Source: Pseudomonadota bacterium (GTDB lineage Bacteria; Pseudomonadota; Gammaproteobacteria; Xanthomonadales; Xanthomonadaceae). From it: 64,000 bases of DNA. Below, piece by piece: positions 25,445 to 32,269 of this stretch. The DNA lies in NCBI GenBank assembly GCA_023386795.1, contig JAEWJB010000040.1, positions 1 through 64,000 of the forward strand, written 5' to 3'. The translations under genes and the position numbers were made by a program. Under the pieces are notes generated by a model. The model was not told where the DNA came from. It searched no databases and saw only the letters and a program-made list of their open reading frames with translations. The number at the start of each line of letters is the position of its first letter. The stretch's first letter is position 1.

Positions 25445-25499
25445 CGGGTAAGGGAACGAGTTCAACCGGCGTCGATGCGCCGGGAAATCCGCTTACCCG
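25445..25499 (-). promoter_or_regulatory. Nested stem-loop between czcI-like and czcC
   Basis: An outer 8-bp pairing CGGGTAAG (25445-25452) with CTTACCCG (25492-25499) encloses an inner 6-bp hairpin CCGGCG (25466-25471) with CGCCGG (25478-25483). On the mRNA the first outer arm contains the czcI-like stop codon and the second touches the czcC ribosome site (GGAG), so folding could tie czcC translation to termination on the first gene. Confidence 0.5.
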
Positions 25500-25864
25500 A
25501 TCGGAGGACGCAGCAACGCCGCGCGCCGCGTATCCAGCGGCAACGGCGCGGGCCGGGGCAGGCGCTCGGCGGCGGGCCACCGCACCGCCGGAAGCGCCAG
25601 CAGGGTGTTGTCGGCAGTCACATGCACACAGCAGTGGGCGGCATGTTCGAGCGCGAACAGCAGTGAATCAGGGGCAGGTTCGCTGGCTTGCGCGCGTTCG
25701 GCCGGGTTGACCTCATGCGCATGCAGAGCGGCGCCAAACAGCGCCGCGTGTGCATCGCCGATCACCGAGAGCGCGGGACTGGCCAGCATCGCCAACGCCA
25801 GCAGCCACAGCGCCCAAAGGCGCTGCGGTCGGCGATGTCGTGCGGGGCGAAGGCGATGCCACAT
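25493..25864 (-). CDS. Small exported His/Cys-containing protein, CzcI-like
   Basis: A 123-aa protein with a signal peptide (WLLALAMLASPALSVIGDAHA) and a mature part rich in possible metal ligands (FGAALHAHEV, LEHAAHCCVHV). It is the first gene of the czc operon, the place of czcI in Cupriavidus, a small periplasmic protein of uncertain regulatory role. Similarity is by position, size and ligand content and is not a firm family match. A promoter-like pair ends so close to the ATG at 25864 that the message may be nearly leaderless. Confidence 0.6.
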   Translation of the reverse strand: MWHRLRPARHRRPQRLWALWLLALAMLASPALSVIGDAHAALFGAALHAHEVNPAERAQASEPAPDSLLFALEHAAHCCVHVTADNTLLALPAVRWPAAERLPRPAPLPLDTRRAALLRPPIG

Positions 25865-25872
25865 GAGCCTGA

Positions 25873-25902
25873 ATCCTAAACGGCGCGCAACAGGTTAGAC
25901 AA
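25873..25902 (-). promoter_or_regulatory. Putative sigma-70-like promoter of the czc operon
   Basis: On the minus strand TTGTCT (25897-25902) and TAGGAT (25873-25878) are separated by 18 bases. Initiation about seven bases later would fall at roughly 25866, two bases before the czcI-like ATG. It lies in the 57-base gap after the upstream minus-strand methyltransferase gene. Confidence 0.45.
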
Positions 25903-25921
25903 TTGCGTTCGCGCCTGGGCT

Positions 25922-26671
25922 TCAGACTTCGCGCAGGCGCTCGAACTGCAGGCGGCTTTCCACGGGGACGGCGACCAGGTTCTGGTGTACCCAGCCCGGA
26001 AACAGGTTCTCTTCCTGCCCGTTGAAGTTGTCCGGGTTGTACAGATAGGGCAAGTGCGACCAGCAGCGATAGCCGCGCTCCTTCAGGGCGCGAACGTCCT
26101 GCACGGCCTGTTCCACCGCCGGGCCCAGGCGCAGGTAGAGGGTGGGGCGATGGCGGCGCAGGGTTTCATCGGCGCCGGCCAGTACCGAGGAGAGGCTGCC
26201 GGGGATGTTGACCTTCAGCAGGTGCAACGCAGGCAGTTCCAGGCTGTCGACACTGATGCAGCGCACCTGTTGCGCTTCGCCGCCCTGCGGGACGAGCTCG
26301 ACCACGCCACCTTGCTCTCCCAACCACGCGCCATGCGTATGGGCGTTGGTCACGCCGTTGAGCGCGAGATTGGCACAGGCGCGCTGCAGGTTCAGTCGAT
26401 GTGGCTCGGCGAGGTGCACGGTGCCGCGCTCGCCCACGGCGCGCGCGAGCCACAACGCATGCGCGCCGAATTCCCCGCCGAACTCCAGCACGGTCTCGCC
26501 TTCCTGCACGAAGCTGCCGAGCAGGTCCAGCTCCTGCTCCATCCATTCGCCGTAGCGCATCAGTGAGCGCGCCACGGCGTTGTCCTGGGGCAGGGTGGTG
26601 CTGATGCCGTAGCGGATCGGGGTAAGGCGGTGCTCGGCAACGTCGGTTTGCGCGGTGTGCTGCATGTCCAT
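25922..26671 (-). CDS. FkbM-like SAM-dependent methyltransferase
   Basis: A 249-aa class I methyltransferase of FkbM type. The SAM-binding motif I appears as VLEFGGEFGAHALWLARAVG (about 59-78), followed by an acidic LAEPHRLNLQRA strand end, and a motif-like VDSLELPALHLLKVNIPGS where FkbM proteins usually read LKIDVEG. Here Asn-Ile replaces the usual Asp-Val. Substrate unknown. ATG 26671 is chosen for AGGAG eight bases upstream; the longer frame overlaps the upstream gene. It follows the TPR membrane-protein gene by 40 bases on the same strand and is probably co-transcribed. Confidence 0.75.
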   Translation of the reverse strand: MDMQHTAQTDVAEHRLTPIRYGISTTLPQDNAVARSLMRYGEWMEQELDLLGSFVQEGETVLEFGGEFGAHALWLARAVGERGTVHLAEPHRLNLQRACANLALNGVTNAHTHGAWLGEQGGVVELVPQGGEAQQVRCISVDSLELPALHLLKVNIPGSLSSVLAGADETLRRHRPTLYLRLGPAVEQAVQDVRALKERGYRCWSHLPYLYNPDNFNGQEENLFPGWVHQNLVAVPVESRLQFERLREV

Positions 26672-26711
26672 GGTGTGTTCTCCTGCAAAGGAAGTTTCGG
26701 GGGGCGTGTCG

Positions 26712-29624
26712 TCAGTGCGAGCTGGCGGCCAGGCGGAGCAGACGGTGCTGGTGTTCCCAGGCACTGCGTTCGGAGGTTTCGACAAGCTGGCGTGCCCAGG
26801 CGGCGTCGGCATGGCGCCAACCAGGCAGCAGGACATGGCCTTCCGCGCCGGCTTCCCAGGCGGCGGCGCTCAGCCGGGCGGCCTCGGCCATGTCCTGGCG
26901 CGCGAGCGCGGCGGCGGCGAGCAGCCGCAGTGTCTCTGCAGCGGGCGGCGTGTCGGCTTGCACCAGCCACTGAGCGACGACACCAATCTGCTGCATGCGT
27001 GCCGCCGTGGCCTGACGCTGTTGCCAGCCCAGCAGTGCCGCCAGCAGCACACGGAAGGCCGCCACACGGGTCTGCGGCTGGTCTGCCGCTGTGCCGGCAT
27101 GTTCGGCGGCTTCCTCGAAGTGCGCCTGGGCGTCGTGGCCTTCATTGGCGCGTGCCAGCGCGATTTCCGCCTGTTCCATGATCACGCCGGGCTGTGCCGG
27201 GAAGTCGGGGTGGTCACGCAGGCGTGCCAGCAGCCGGGCAGCCTGCGCCAGCACTTCGCGACGACTCCCTGCCGGTTCGTGCGCTGCACGCAGGCGCAGG
27301 TAATAAGCGCGCGCGAAGGTCACCGCTTGCTGTTCGCCCGGTACATCGCCGTGGCGGGTTTCGAGGCGGGCCAGGATCGTGTCCGCTTCGCCAAGGCGCT
27401 GGCGCGCCGCAGGCCCTTGCAACCATTGCGAGGTATCAGCCAGTACATGGACCCAGGCGAGCCATGGCGCAGTGCCCTGCGCCGCCTTCAGCGGGGAATG
27501 GGTGCGCTGGGACAGTGAGCGATAGCCGTCGCTGCGCGCCGCGGGCGACAGCAGCGCCAGGTGGCGACGCTCGGCTTCGATCCATTCGGCAAGCCAGGCA
27601 TCGCGCGAGATGGCGTCTTCCAGCGTGGCATGGGCACGCTTGGCCTGTTCGGCGCCTTCCTGGTGATGCCGACGACGTTCGGCGGCGTTCGTGGCGGCTT
27701 GCGCGTGCAGCCATGCAGCACGGGCGCGGTGACGACTCCATGCCGAAGATGCGTGCGCCGTGGCAGGGCCGCGGGCAAGGACGTTGTCGAGCCGCGAGAG
27801 CAACTCCGTGCGTGCCGCCAAGTGGTCGATGGCGGATTCGTAGAGCGCCTGCGCCCACTCCAGCAAGGCCGATTCGCTCGACATGCCCTGGTCGAAGCCG
27901 CGTTCGTAAGCCGCCACCGCCGCGGCGAGATGGGTGCTGCGCCGGGCGGGAACGTCCGCGTCGGCCTGCAGCAGATGGCAACGCCCCACCATTCGTGCCA
28001 GCGCGCCTTCCCTCGTGGGATCCATCGCCAGCGCACGGCCAAACGCGGACGCGGCCTCCTGCGCGAGCGCCAGCGGCGCGGCCGACACTTCCGCCAGATT
28101 CCAGGCACACCAGCCCGCCATGGCCCAGGCGGTGGCGGGCGCGTTGTCGTCCAGTACCGGCCGCAGGACGGCGAGGGCATCGCCCTGCCGACCCTGCGCG
28201 GCCAGGCGACGTGCTTGCGCGCAGGCTTGATCGATCGACAGTGCCGGCCGGTCGCCCACGGGCATATCGGCTGTTGCCGGCTCCTGTGCTGCATCGTCGG
28301 GGAGCGGTGCACGCATCTCGACGTCATCTGCAACGGCGCCGATGACGGTGGGCTCGGCCGAGGCCGCATTGGCTTCGGCTCGTGCATAAGCCCTGGACGC
28401 CGGCGAAGCGACCTCGCTCGCATCGACGTGCACCGTGACGTGCGGCGTGGGCGAGGACATCAGCGAGGCGCCGCGCACGGGCGCGAGCCGCGTGGTAAAG
28501 CCCGCAGGCTGAGGCCGTGAGGTATGTGGTGTTTCAGGCGCCGACGGTGGCGGCTGCATCGGCACGACAGCCGGTGGGGTGACATCCGTGGCATCCACCT
28601 TCAACGCCGTCGATTGTTCTTCCTCGGACGGTTCCCTTACCGCCACGCGTGTCGCGTTGACGGAGGGAGCTTCTGCTCTGGCAGCGGAATCATCCATAGA
28701 CGCCGCAGGCTTGGCAGGGGCGGCGGCGGCGGTAGCGACAGACCCGGTGGCTGCACCGGGCTGCGCACTCGCAGTTGGCGCAGCGGGATCTGCGGATCCC
28801 AGTGGCGCGGTGGGGGTGACGCGTCGACGGATGGTGGCGTTGGCCAGCCAGGCGGGCGGCTCGAGTATCTCGTCGACAGCGGCTGCCTGGCCTTGCACGT
28901 CACCCGTGCGGCCGGGGTGCCATACGCGCAGTTCGGCGCGCCGGGCCCGGCGACGGCGCATCCGCCCCACCGAGAACAGCACCAGCATCAGCAGGGCCAG
29001 GGCAGCGAGGCCGCCATAGAGCAGCACGGGACTGGAAGGCAGCAGGCGATCCATGAAGGCAGGAAGGGCGAAGGACATGGCGGACACTCCGGCCCGGTGG
29101 GAGGAAAGGGGCGGCGAGGAGGAAGCTGGCATGCCGGCCGGTGTAGGCATCGGAACGGCAGAAGAAGCTGGGGGAACGTGCGGATAAGCCGCGGTGTCGA
29201 CGTTGTTGCCGGCCGTTGCCTCAGGCGCAATCTCGAACGCACTGCCGGGCGCGGTCCCGGAGGGAGGCGGGAGGGTCGACGCAGAACCCGCGGCCGGGCC
29301 GGCAATCATCGGGGCAGGGGCTGAGGACTGAATCTTGCGCACCTTCGACGAGGGGGATGCCGCTGCGCCGCGTGACGTGGACGCCGGCACAACGGCGCCC
29401 GCCATACCCGACGCCGTCGGCGCATCCCGCCCGTTCGCCGGACGAGCGGCAGCCGCTGGAGACGAGGCAGGACGGGCCTTGCCGGCGGGGGAATGGGAGG
29501 GCGGTTGATGCGCCTGCCCTTGTGCGCCGCGCGCGGTCTGCGTGCGGGTATCGGGCGACAACAGGCAGCCCGCGATCAACAGGCAACAGATCCAGCCAGG
29601 CAGCATGATCACAACGAACTTCAT
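26712..29624 (-). CDS. Large Pro/Ala-rich membrane protein with C-terminal TPR-like domain
   Basis: A 970-aa protein I do not recognise by name. Visible parts are an N-terminal signal with a possible lipobox (LIAGC, Cys20), an Ala/Pro/Ser-rich stretch to about residue 190, one strong membrane helix (about 199-220) followed by RMRRRRARRAELR, a second low-complexity region (about 260-470), and an Ala-rich helical-repeat domain to the end (CAQARRLAAQGRQGDALAVL and similar TPR-like units). Periplasmic disordered arm, one helix and cytoplasmic TPRs recalls FimV/TspA, but no LysM is visible. The start, ATG 29624, is preceded by GGAGGG and lies inside a pair of hairpins. Upstream in-frame sequence is not protein-like. 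Confidence 0.7.
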   Translation of the reverse strand: MKFVVIMLPGWICCLLIAGCLLSPDTRTQTARGAQGQAHQPPSHSPAGKARPASSPAAAARPANGRDAPTASGMAGAVVPASTSRGAAASPSSKVRKIQSSAPAPMIAGPAAGSASTLPPPSGTAPGSAFEIAPEATAGNNVDTAAYPHVPPASSAVPMPTPAGMPASSSPPLSSHRAGVSAMSFALPAFMDRLLPSSPVLLYGGLAALALLMLVLFSVGRMRRRRARRAELRVWHPGRTGDVQGQAAAVDEILEPPAWLANATIRRRVTPTAPLGSADPAAPTASAQPGAATGSVATAAAAPAKPAASMDDSAARAEAPSVNATRVAVREPSEEEQSTALKVDATDVTPPAVVPMQPPPSAPETPHTSRPQPAGFTTRLAPVRGASLMSSPTPHVTVHVDASEVASPASRAYARAEANAASAEPTVIGAVADDVEMRAPLPDDAAQEPATADMPVGDRPALSIDQACAQARRLAAQGRQGDALAVLRPVLDDNAPATAWAMAGWCAWNLAEVSAAPLALAQEAASAFGRALAMDPTREGALARMVGRCHLLQADADVPARRSTHLAAAVAAYERGFDQGMSSESALLEWAQALYESAIDHLAARTELLSRLDNVLARGPATAHASSAWSRHRARAAWLHAQAATNAAERRRHHQEGAEQAKRAHATLEDAISRDAWLAEWIEAERRHLALLSPAARSDGYRSLSQRTHSPLKAAQGTAPWLAWVHVLADTSQWLQGPAARQRLGEADTILARLETRHGDVPGEQQAVTFARAYYLRLRAAHEPAGSRREVLAQAARLLARLRDHPDFPAQPGVIMEQAEIALARANEGHDAQAHFEEAAEHAGTAADQPQTRVAAFRVLLAALLGWQQRQATAARMQQIGVVAQWLVQADTPPAAETLRLLAAAALARQDMAEAARLSAAAWEAGAEGHVLLPGWRHADAAWARQLVETSERSAWEHQHRLLRLAASSH

Positions 29625-29655
29625 GTTCGTTCCCTCCGCGTCGCGTCGCGGAGGG
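29613..29655 (-). promoter_or_regulatory. Back-to-back hairpins holding the ribosome site and start codon
   Basis: On the mRNA a perfect 9-bp stem (CCCTCCGCG with CGCGGAGGG, 6-nt loop, 29632-29655) holds the Shine-Dalgarno GGAGGG in its 3' arm. It abuts a perfect 7-bp stem (AACGAAC with GTTCGTT, 29613-29631) whose 5-nt loop is ATGAA, the start codon. Together they would hide the ribosome site and display the AUG in a loop. Confidence 0.6.
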
Positions 29656-29895
29656 CGCGGCGCGCGGAATGGGCTAACCAGCAGGGCCGAAGTGCAGCGC
29701 CACCGACGCCGGGAGGCGCTGCGGGAAGGAATTGCGCGGGACATTAGCGCATCCGGGGCGCTCGTGGATGCGCGAGTTGGCAGTTGTGCGGATTCATGAT
29801 CCGCGCATCGTAGACAGGCAGCTCTGAAAGTCCGCCTTCGCCTGCAAATGACGTTTGATTCTTCTAATGGCCCTCTTGAATAGAAGGACATTCGG
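29656..29895. other. Intergenic region between the TPR gene and the tRNA terminator
   Basis: About 240 bases with no gene I can support. It must hold the promoter of the minus-strand TPR gene, but I see no clear -35/-10 pair. The tRNA-proximal part is noticeably more AT-rich than the flanks. A short TGGATGCGCGAG/CGCATCC-like partial repeat occurs near 29747-29771. Confidence 0.4.
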
Positions 29896-29929
29896 AAAAA
29901 AACAAAGCCCGGCGCAAGGCCGGGCTTTG
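29896..29929 (-). terminator. Intrinsic terminator after the second tRNA-Ala/Glu unit
   Basis: A perfect 11-bp stem, CAAAGCCCGGC (29903-29913) with GCCGGGCTTTG (29919-29929), 5-nt loop, followed on the minus strand by seven Ts. It lies seven bases past the tRNA-Glu CCA end. Confidence 0.9.
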
Positions 29930-29935
29930 AAGAAG

Positions 29936-30011
29936 TGGCGTCCCCACGGGGATTCGAACCCCGGTCGCTACCGTGAAAGGGTAATGTCCTAGGCCTCTAG
30001 ACGATGGGGAC
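29936..30011 (-). tRNA. tRNA-Glu (anticodon TTC), copy 1
   Basis: A 76-nt gene with an encoded CCA. The anticodon loop reads CCTTTCACGG (anticodon TTC) and the T arm CGGGGTTCGAATCCCCG. It differs from the second copy by one base, C here and T there, just before the T stem (tRNA position 48), where either pyrimidine is normal. Confidence 0.97.
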
Positions 30012-30030
30012 GCGGTGAAACTTGTACTGA

Positions 30031-30049
30031 CGGACAGGCCTGGTGTCCG
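30031..30049. repeat. Hairpin in the tRNA-Ala/Glu spacer, copy 1
   Basis: CGGACA and TGTCCG pair around GGCCTGG. The same hairpin is kept in the other tRNA spacer while the bases around it differ, which suggests a role in processing the precursor. Confidence 0.6.
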
Positions 30050-30054
30050 AAAGT

Positions 30055-30130
<76 letters not shown>

Positions 30131-30149
30131 ACGATGCTGCTAGCCGCCT

Positions 30150-30155
30150 ATCATA
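30150..30155 (-). promoter_or_regulatory. Possible -10 element for the downstream tRNA unit
   Basis: TATGAT on the minus strand, followed by a GC-rich AGGCGGC discriminator, typical of stable-RNA promoters. The -35 is weak (TTCCCA-like). The same TATGAT is used upstream of the other unit. Because a terminator separates the units, this one probably needs its own promoter. Confidence 0.45.
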
Positions 30156-30255
30156 GCGGCCTTTCGGAGGCTTGGGAAGAGGGTCGATCAGATCGATCCC
30201 CCTCCGTTTCCGCCGCGTTCCGCCGGGCTGATCCGGCGCGGAAGCGGGCTTCCAT

Positions 30256-30288
30256 AAAAAGCAAAACCCGGCGCGAAGCCGGGTTTTG
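30256..30288 (-). terminator. Intrinsic terminator after the first tRNA-Ala/Glu unit
   Basis: A perfect 11-bp stem, CAAAACCCGGC (30262-30272) with GCCGGGTTTTG (30278-30288), loop GCGAA, followed on the minus strand by C and five Ts. It starts six bases past the tRNA-Glu end. It is a close relative of the terminator at 29896-29929. Confidence 0.85.
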
Positions 30289-30293
30289 GCAGA

Positions 30294-30369
30294 TGGCGTC
30301 CCCACGGGGATTCGAACCCCGATCGCTACCGTGAAAGGGTAATGTCCTAGGCCTCTAGACGATGGGGAC
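30294..30369 (-). tRNA. tRNA-Glu (anticodon TTC), copy 2
   Basis: A 76-nt gene with encoded CCA, anticodon TTC. Apart from one base at tRNA position 48 it is the same as the copy at 29936-30011. Confidence 0.97.
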
Positions 30370-30387
30370 GTTTTGATCTTTCGCGAT

Positions 30388-30407
30388 CCGGACAGGCCTG
30401 TGTCCGG
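30388..30407. repeat. Hairpin in the tRNA-Ala/Glu spacer, copy 2
   Basis: CCGGACA and TGTCCGG pair perfectly (7 bp) around GGCCTG. It corresponds to the hairpin at 30031-30049 in the other unit. Confidence 0.6.
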
Positions 30408-30410
30408 AGT

Positions 30411-30486
<76 letters not shown>

Positions 30487-30504
30487 ACGTCGCTGAGGAG
30501 AGAA

Positions 30505-30533
30505 ATCATATCTGCGGGTTCATGCGTTCGCAA
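30505..30533 (-). promoter_or_regulatory. Promoter of the tRNA cluster
   Basis: On the minus strand TTGCGA (30528-30533) and TATGAT (30505-30510) are separated by exactly 17 bases. They lie 18 bases upstream of the mature 5' end of tRNA-Ala copy 2. An A-run upstream of the -35 (minus strand) could act as an UP element. Confidence 0.75.
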
Positions 30534-30559
30534 GTTTTTTTTCACGACGATGAAGCCGC

Positions 30560-30603
30560 GCGCCACGACGCGGGCATGCAGCGCGATACCCACGTCGTGG
30601 CGC
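30560..30603. repeat. 11-bp perfect inverted repeat downstream of the GH30 gene
   Basis: GCGCCACGACG (30560-30570) and CGTCGTGGCGC (30593-30603) are perfect inverted copies with a 22-base spacer, starting five bases past the GH30 stop codon. There is no T-run directly after it on the minus strand, so it is better read as a transcript-stabilising stem or a weak terminator than as a classical one. Confidence 0.55.
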
Positions 30604-30608
30604 ATCGG

Positions 30609-32048
30609 TCAATGCACCAGCGTCTGGATCGCGTGCGCCGGGATCTCCACCTGCGCCGACTCGGTGCCCACGTAGAAGTTGTAGGTGATCGCCTTGTCGC
30701 TCGGGTTCATCACGATGGTGGCGAGCTTGCCGTCCTGGTTGACGAAGCCGGTCGCGAGCAGGTTGCTGCGGCTGCTGGCCACGCTCACGCGGCGCGCCTC
30801 GGGACGCACGAAACGCGAGAAATGTCCGATGACGTAGTAGCTCGGGGTATAGATCAACTCGCCGGTGCGCGTGTCGGCGTGGATCGGCGCGAAGCACCAG
30901 TTGCCGACGTGGTTCGGGCCGCCTTTCTCGTCGAGCAGGATGTTCCAGTCCGTCCAGCCGACGACGCCGTTGTTGAAGTCGTTGATCATGCTCTGGCCGT
31001 AGCGCTCGCCATTGGCCCAGTCCTGCAGCCGCGCCGGATCGTATTTTTCCACCGAGGCCTCGGTCAGCAGGATGGGCTTGTCGGCCCAGGCTTCATGCAC
31101 CTTGCCGACGTTGTCGAACATCGGGTTGAAGCCGGCCCAGGTCTCGTACCAGTGGAAGCCCATGCCCCAGGCGTACTTGGCTGCTTCCGGGTCGCCGAAG
31201 ATCACCTGCGCGCGGTAGTTCATCATGTCGCGGTTGTGGTCCCACACGATGATCTTCTTGTCGCCATAGCCGGCCTTGGCCATCACCGGGCCGAGGTGGT
31301 CCTTGAGGAAGTCGCGCTCCTGTTCGGCGGTGTAGATCATCGACTCCCATTTCTGCACGGCCATCGGCTCGTTCTGCAGGCTGATGCCCCAGATCGGGAT
31401 GCCCTCGGACTCGTAGGCCTTGATGAACTTGGTGTAGTAGGTGGCCCAGGCATCGGCGTACTCGGGCAGCAGCGAGCCGCCGCGCAGCATGTTCTTGTTG
31501 GTCTTCATGAAGGCCGGCGCGCTCCACGGGCTGACGAACATGGTCAGCTTGCCGCCCGCCGCGGCGATGGCCTGCTTGATCAGCGGAATGCGGTACTGGC
31601 GGTCGTGGTCGATGCTGAAGGTCTTCAGTGCCTTGTCGCCTTCCTTGATATAGGTATAGCTGGCCGAACTGAAGTCCGAGCTGTGGATGGTGGTGCGGGC
31701 CAGCGTGTAGCCGATGCCCTGGGTCGGATCGTAGTAGGCCTTGAGGAACTCGGCCTGCTTGTCCTTGGAGAGCTTGGCGAAGACCTCGGCGCTGGAATCG
31801 GTGATCGCACCGCCGATGCCCATCACGGTCTGGAAGCGCTTGGTCGGGTCGACGAACACCGAGTTCTCCACTTCGGTCAGCGCATGTCCCGGCTTGAGCT
31901 GCACGTCCTGGCCGCGGGCCAGGCGCTGGTCGGTGCCGGCGGCGGAGGTGAACACCTGTACCGACATGGCGCCGGACGACGCGGTCTGGGCCAAGGCCGG
32001 CAACGAGGCGCCCAGCAGCAGGGCGGACAAAAGGGCGGTGTGCTTCAT
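30609..32048 (-). CDS. Secreted glycoside hydrolase family 30 (glucosylceramidase-like)
   Basis: A 479-aa exported glycosidase with a signal peptide (residues 1-21, cleavage after LPALAQ). It carries the GH30 (beta/alpha)8 barrel: GIGGAITDSSAE near the N-terminus, acid/base Glu227 in SLQNEP and nucleophile Glu330 in ILLTEAS, then the C-terminal beta-side domain. GH30 members cleave beta-glucosyl ceramides, beta-1,6-glucans or xylan; this one looks closest to the glucosylceramidase/beta-glucanase subfamilies, but the substrate is not readable. ATG 32048 is preceded by AGGAGAGG. It stands alone on the minus strand and is divergent from the antiporter gene. Confidence 0.88.
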   Translation of the reverse strand: MKHTALLSALLLGASLPALAQTASSGAMSVQVFTSAAGTDQRLARGQDVQLKPGHALTEVENSVFVDPTKRFQTVMGIGGAITDSSAEVFAKLSKDKQAEFLKAYYDPTQGIGYTLARTTIHSSDFSSASYTYIKEGDKALKTFSIDHDRQYRIPLIKQAIAAAGGKLTMFVSPWSAPAFMKTNKNMLRGGSLLPEYADAWATYYTKFIKAYESEGIPIWGISLQNEPMAVQKWESMIYTAEQERDFLKDHLGPVMAKAGYGDKKIIVWDHNRDMMNYRAQVIFGDPEAAKYAWGMGFHWYETWAGFNPMFDNVGKVHEAWADKPILLTEASVEKYDPARLQDWANGERYGQSMINDFNNGVVGWTDWNILLDEKGGPNHVGNWCFAPIHADTRTGELIYTPSYYVIGHFSRFVRPEARRVSVASSRSNLLATGFVNQDGKLATIVMNPSDKAITYNFYVGTESAQVEIPAHAIQTLVH

Positions 32049-32158
32049 GGGGTCGAAACCTCTCCTTGCGGGGCGCGTCACCCGCGCCGGCACGGCCTGC
32101 CGGCGCATTCATCGCGCATGGGAAGCGGGTTGTTTAACGGCTGGGGGCGATGAAGTCT

Positions 32159-32173
32159 TGCCGCATTGCGGCA
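32159..32173. promoter_or_regulatory. 15-bp palindrome in the GH30/antiporter divergent region
   Basis: TGCCGCA-T-TGCGGCA is a perfect 7-bp inverted repeat around one base, lying 111 bases from the GH30 start and 97 from the antiporter start. The size and spacing suit a homodimeric regulator. The rest of the 221-base region shows no clear promoter. Confidence 0.45.
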
Positions 32174-32269
32174 TGACAAGCCAGGCCGGACGTGGGCCAT
32201 GACAGCGCTTGGCATCGCCGCCCCGGTATACCTTACGATCCGTCACCGCCTCCCTCCGCCGTCGACTTG

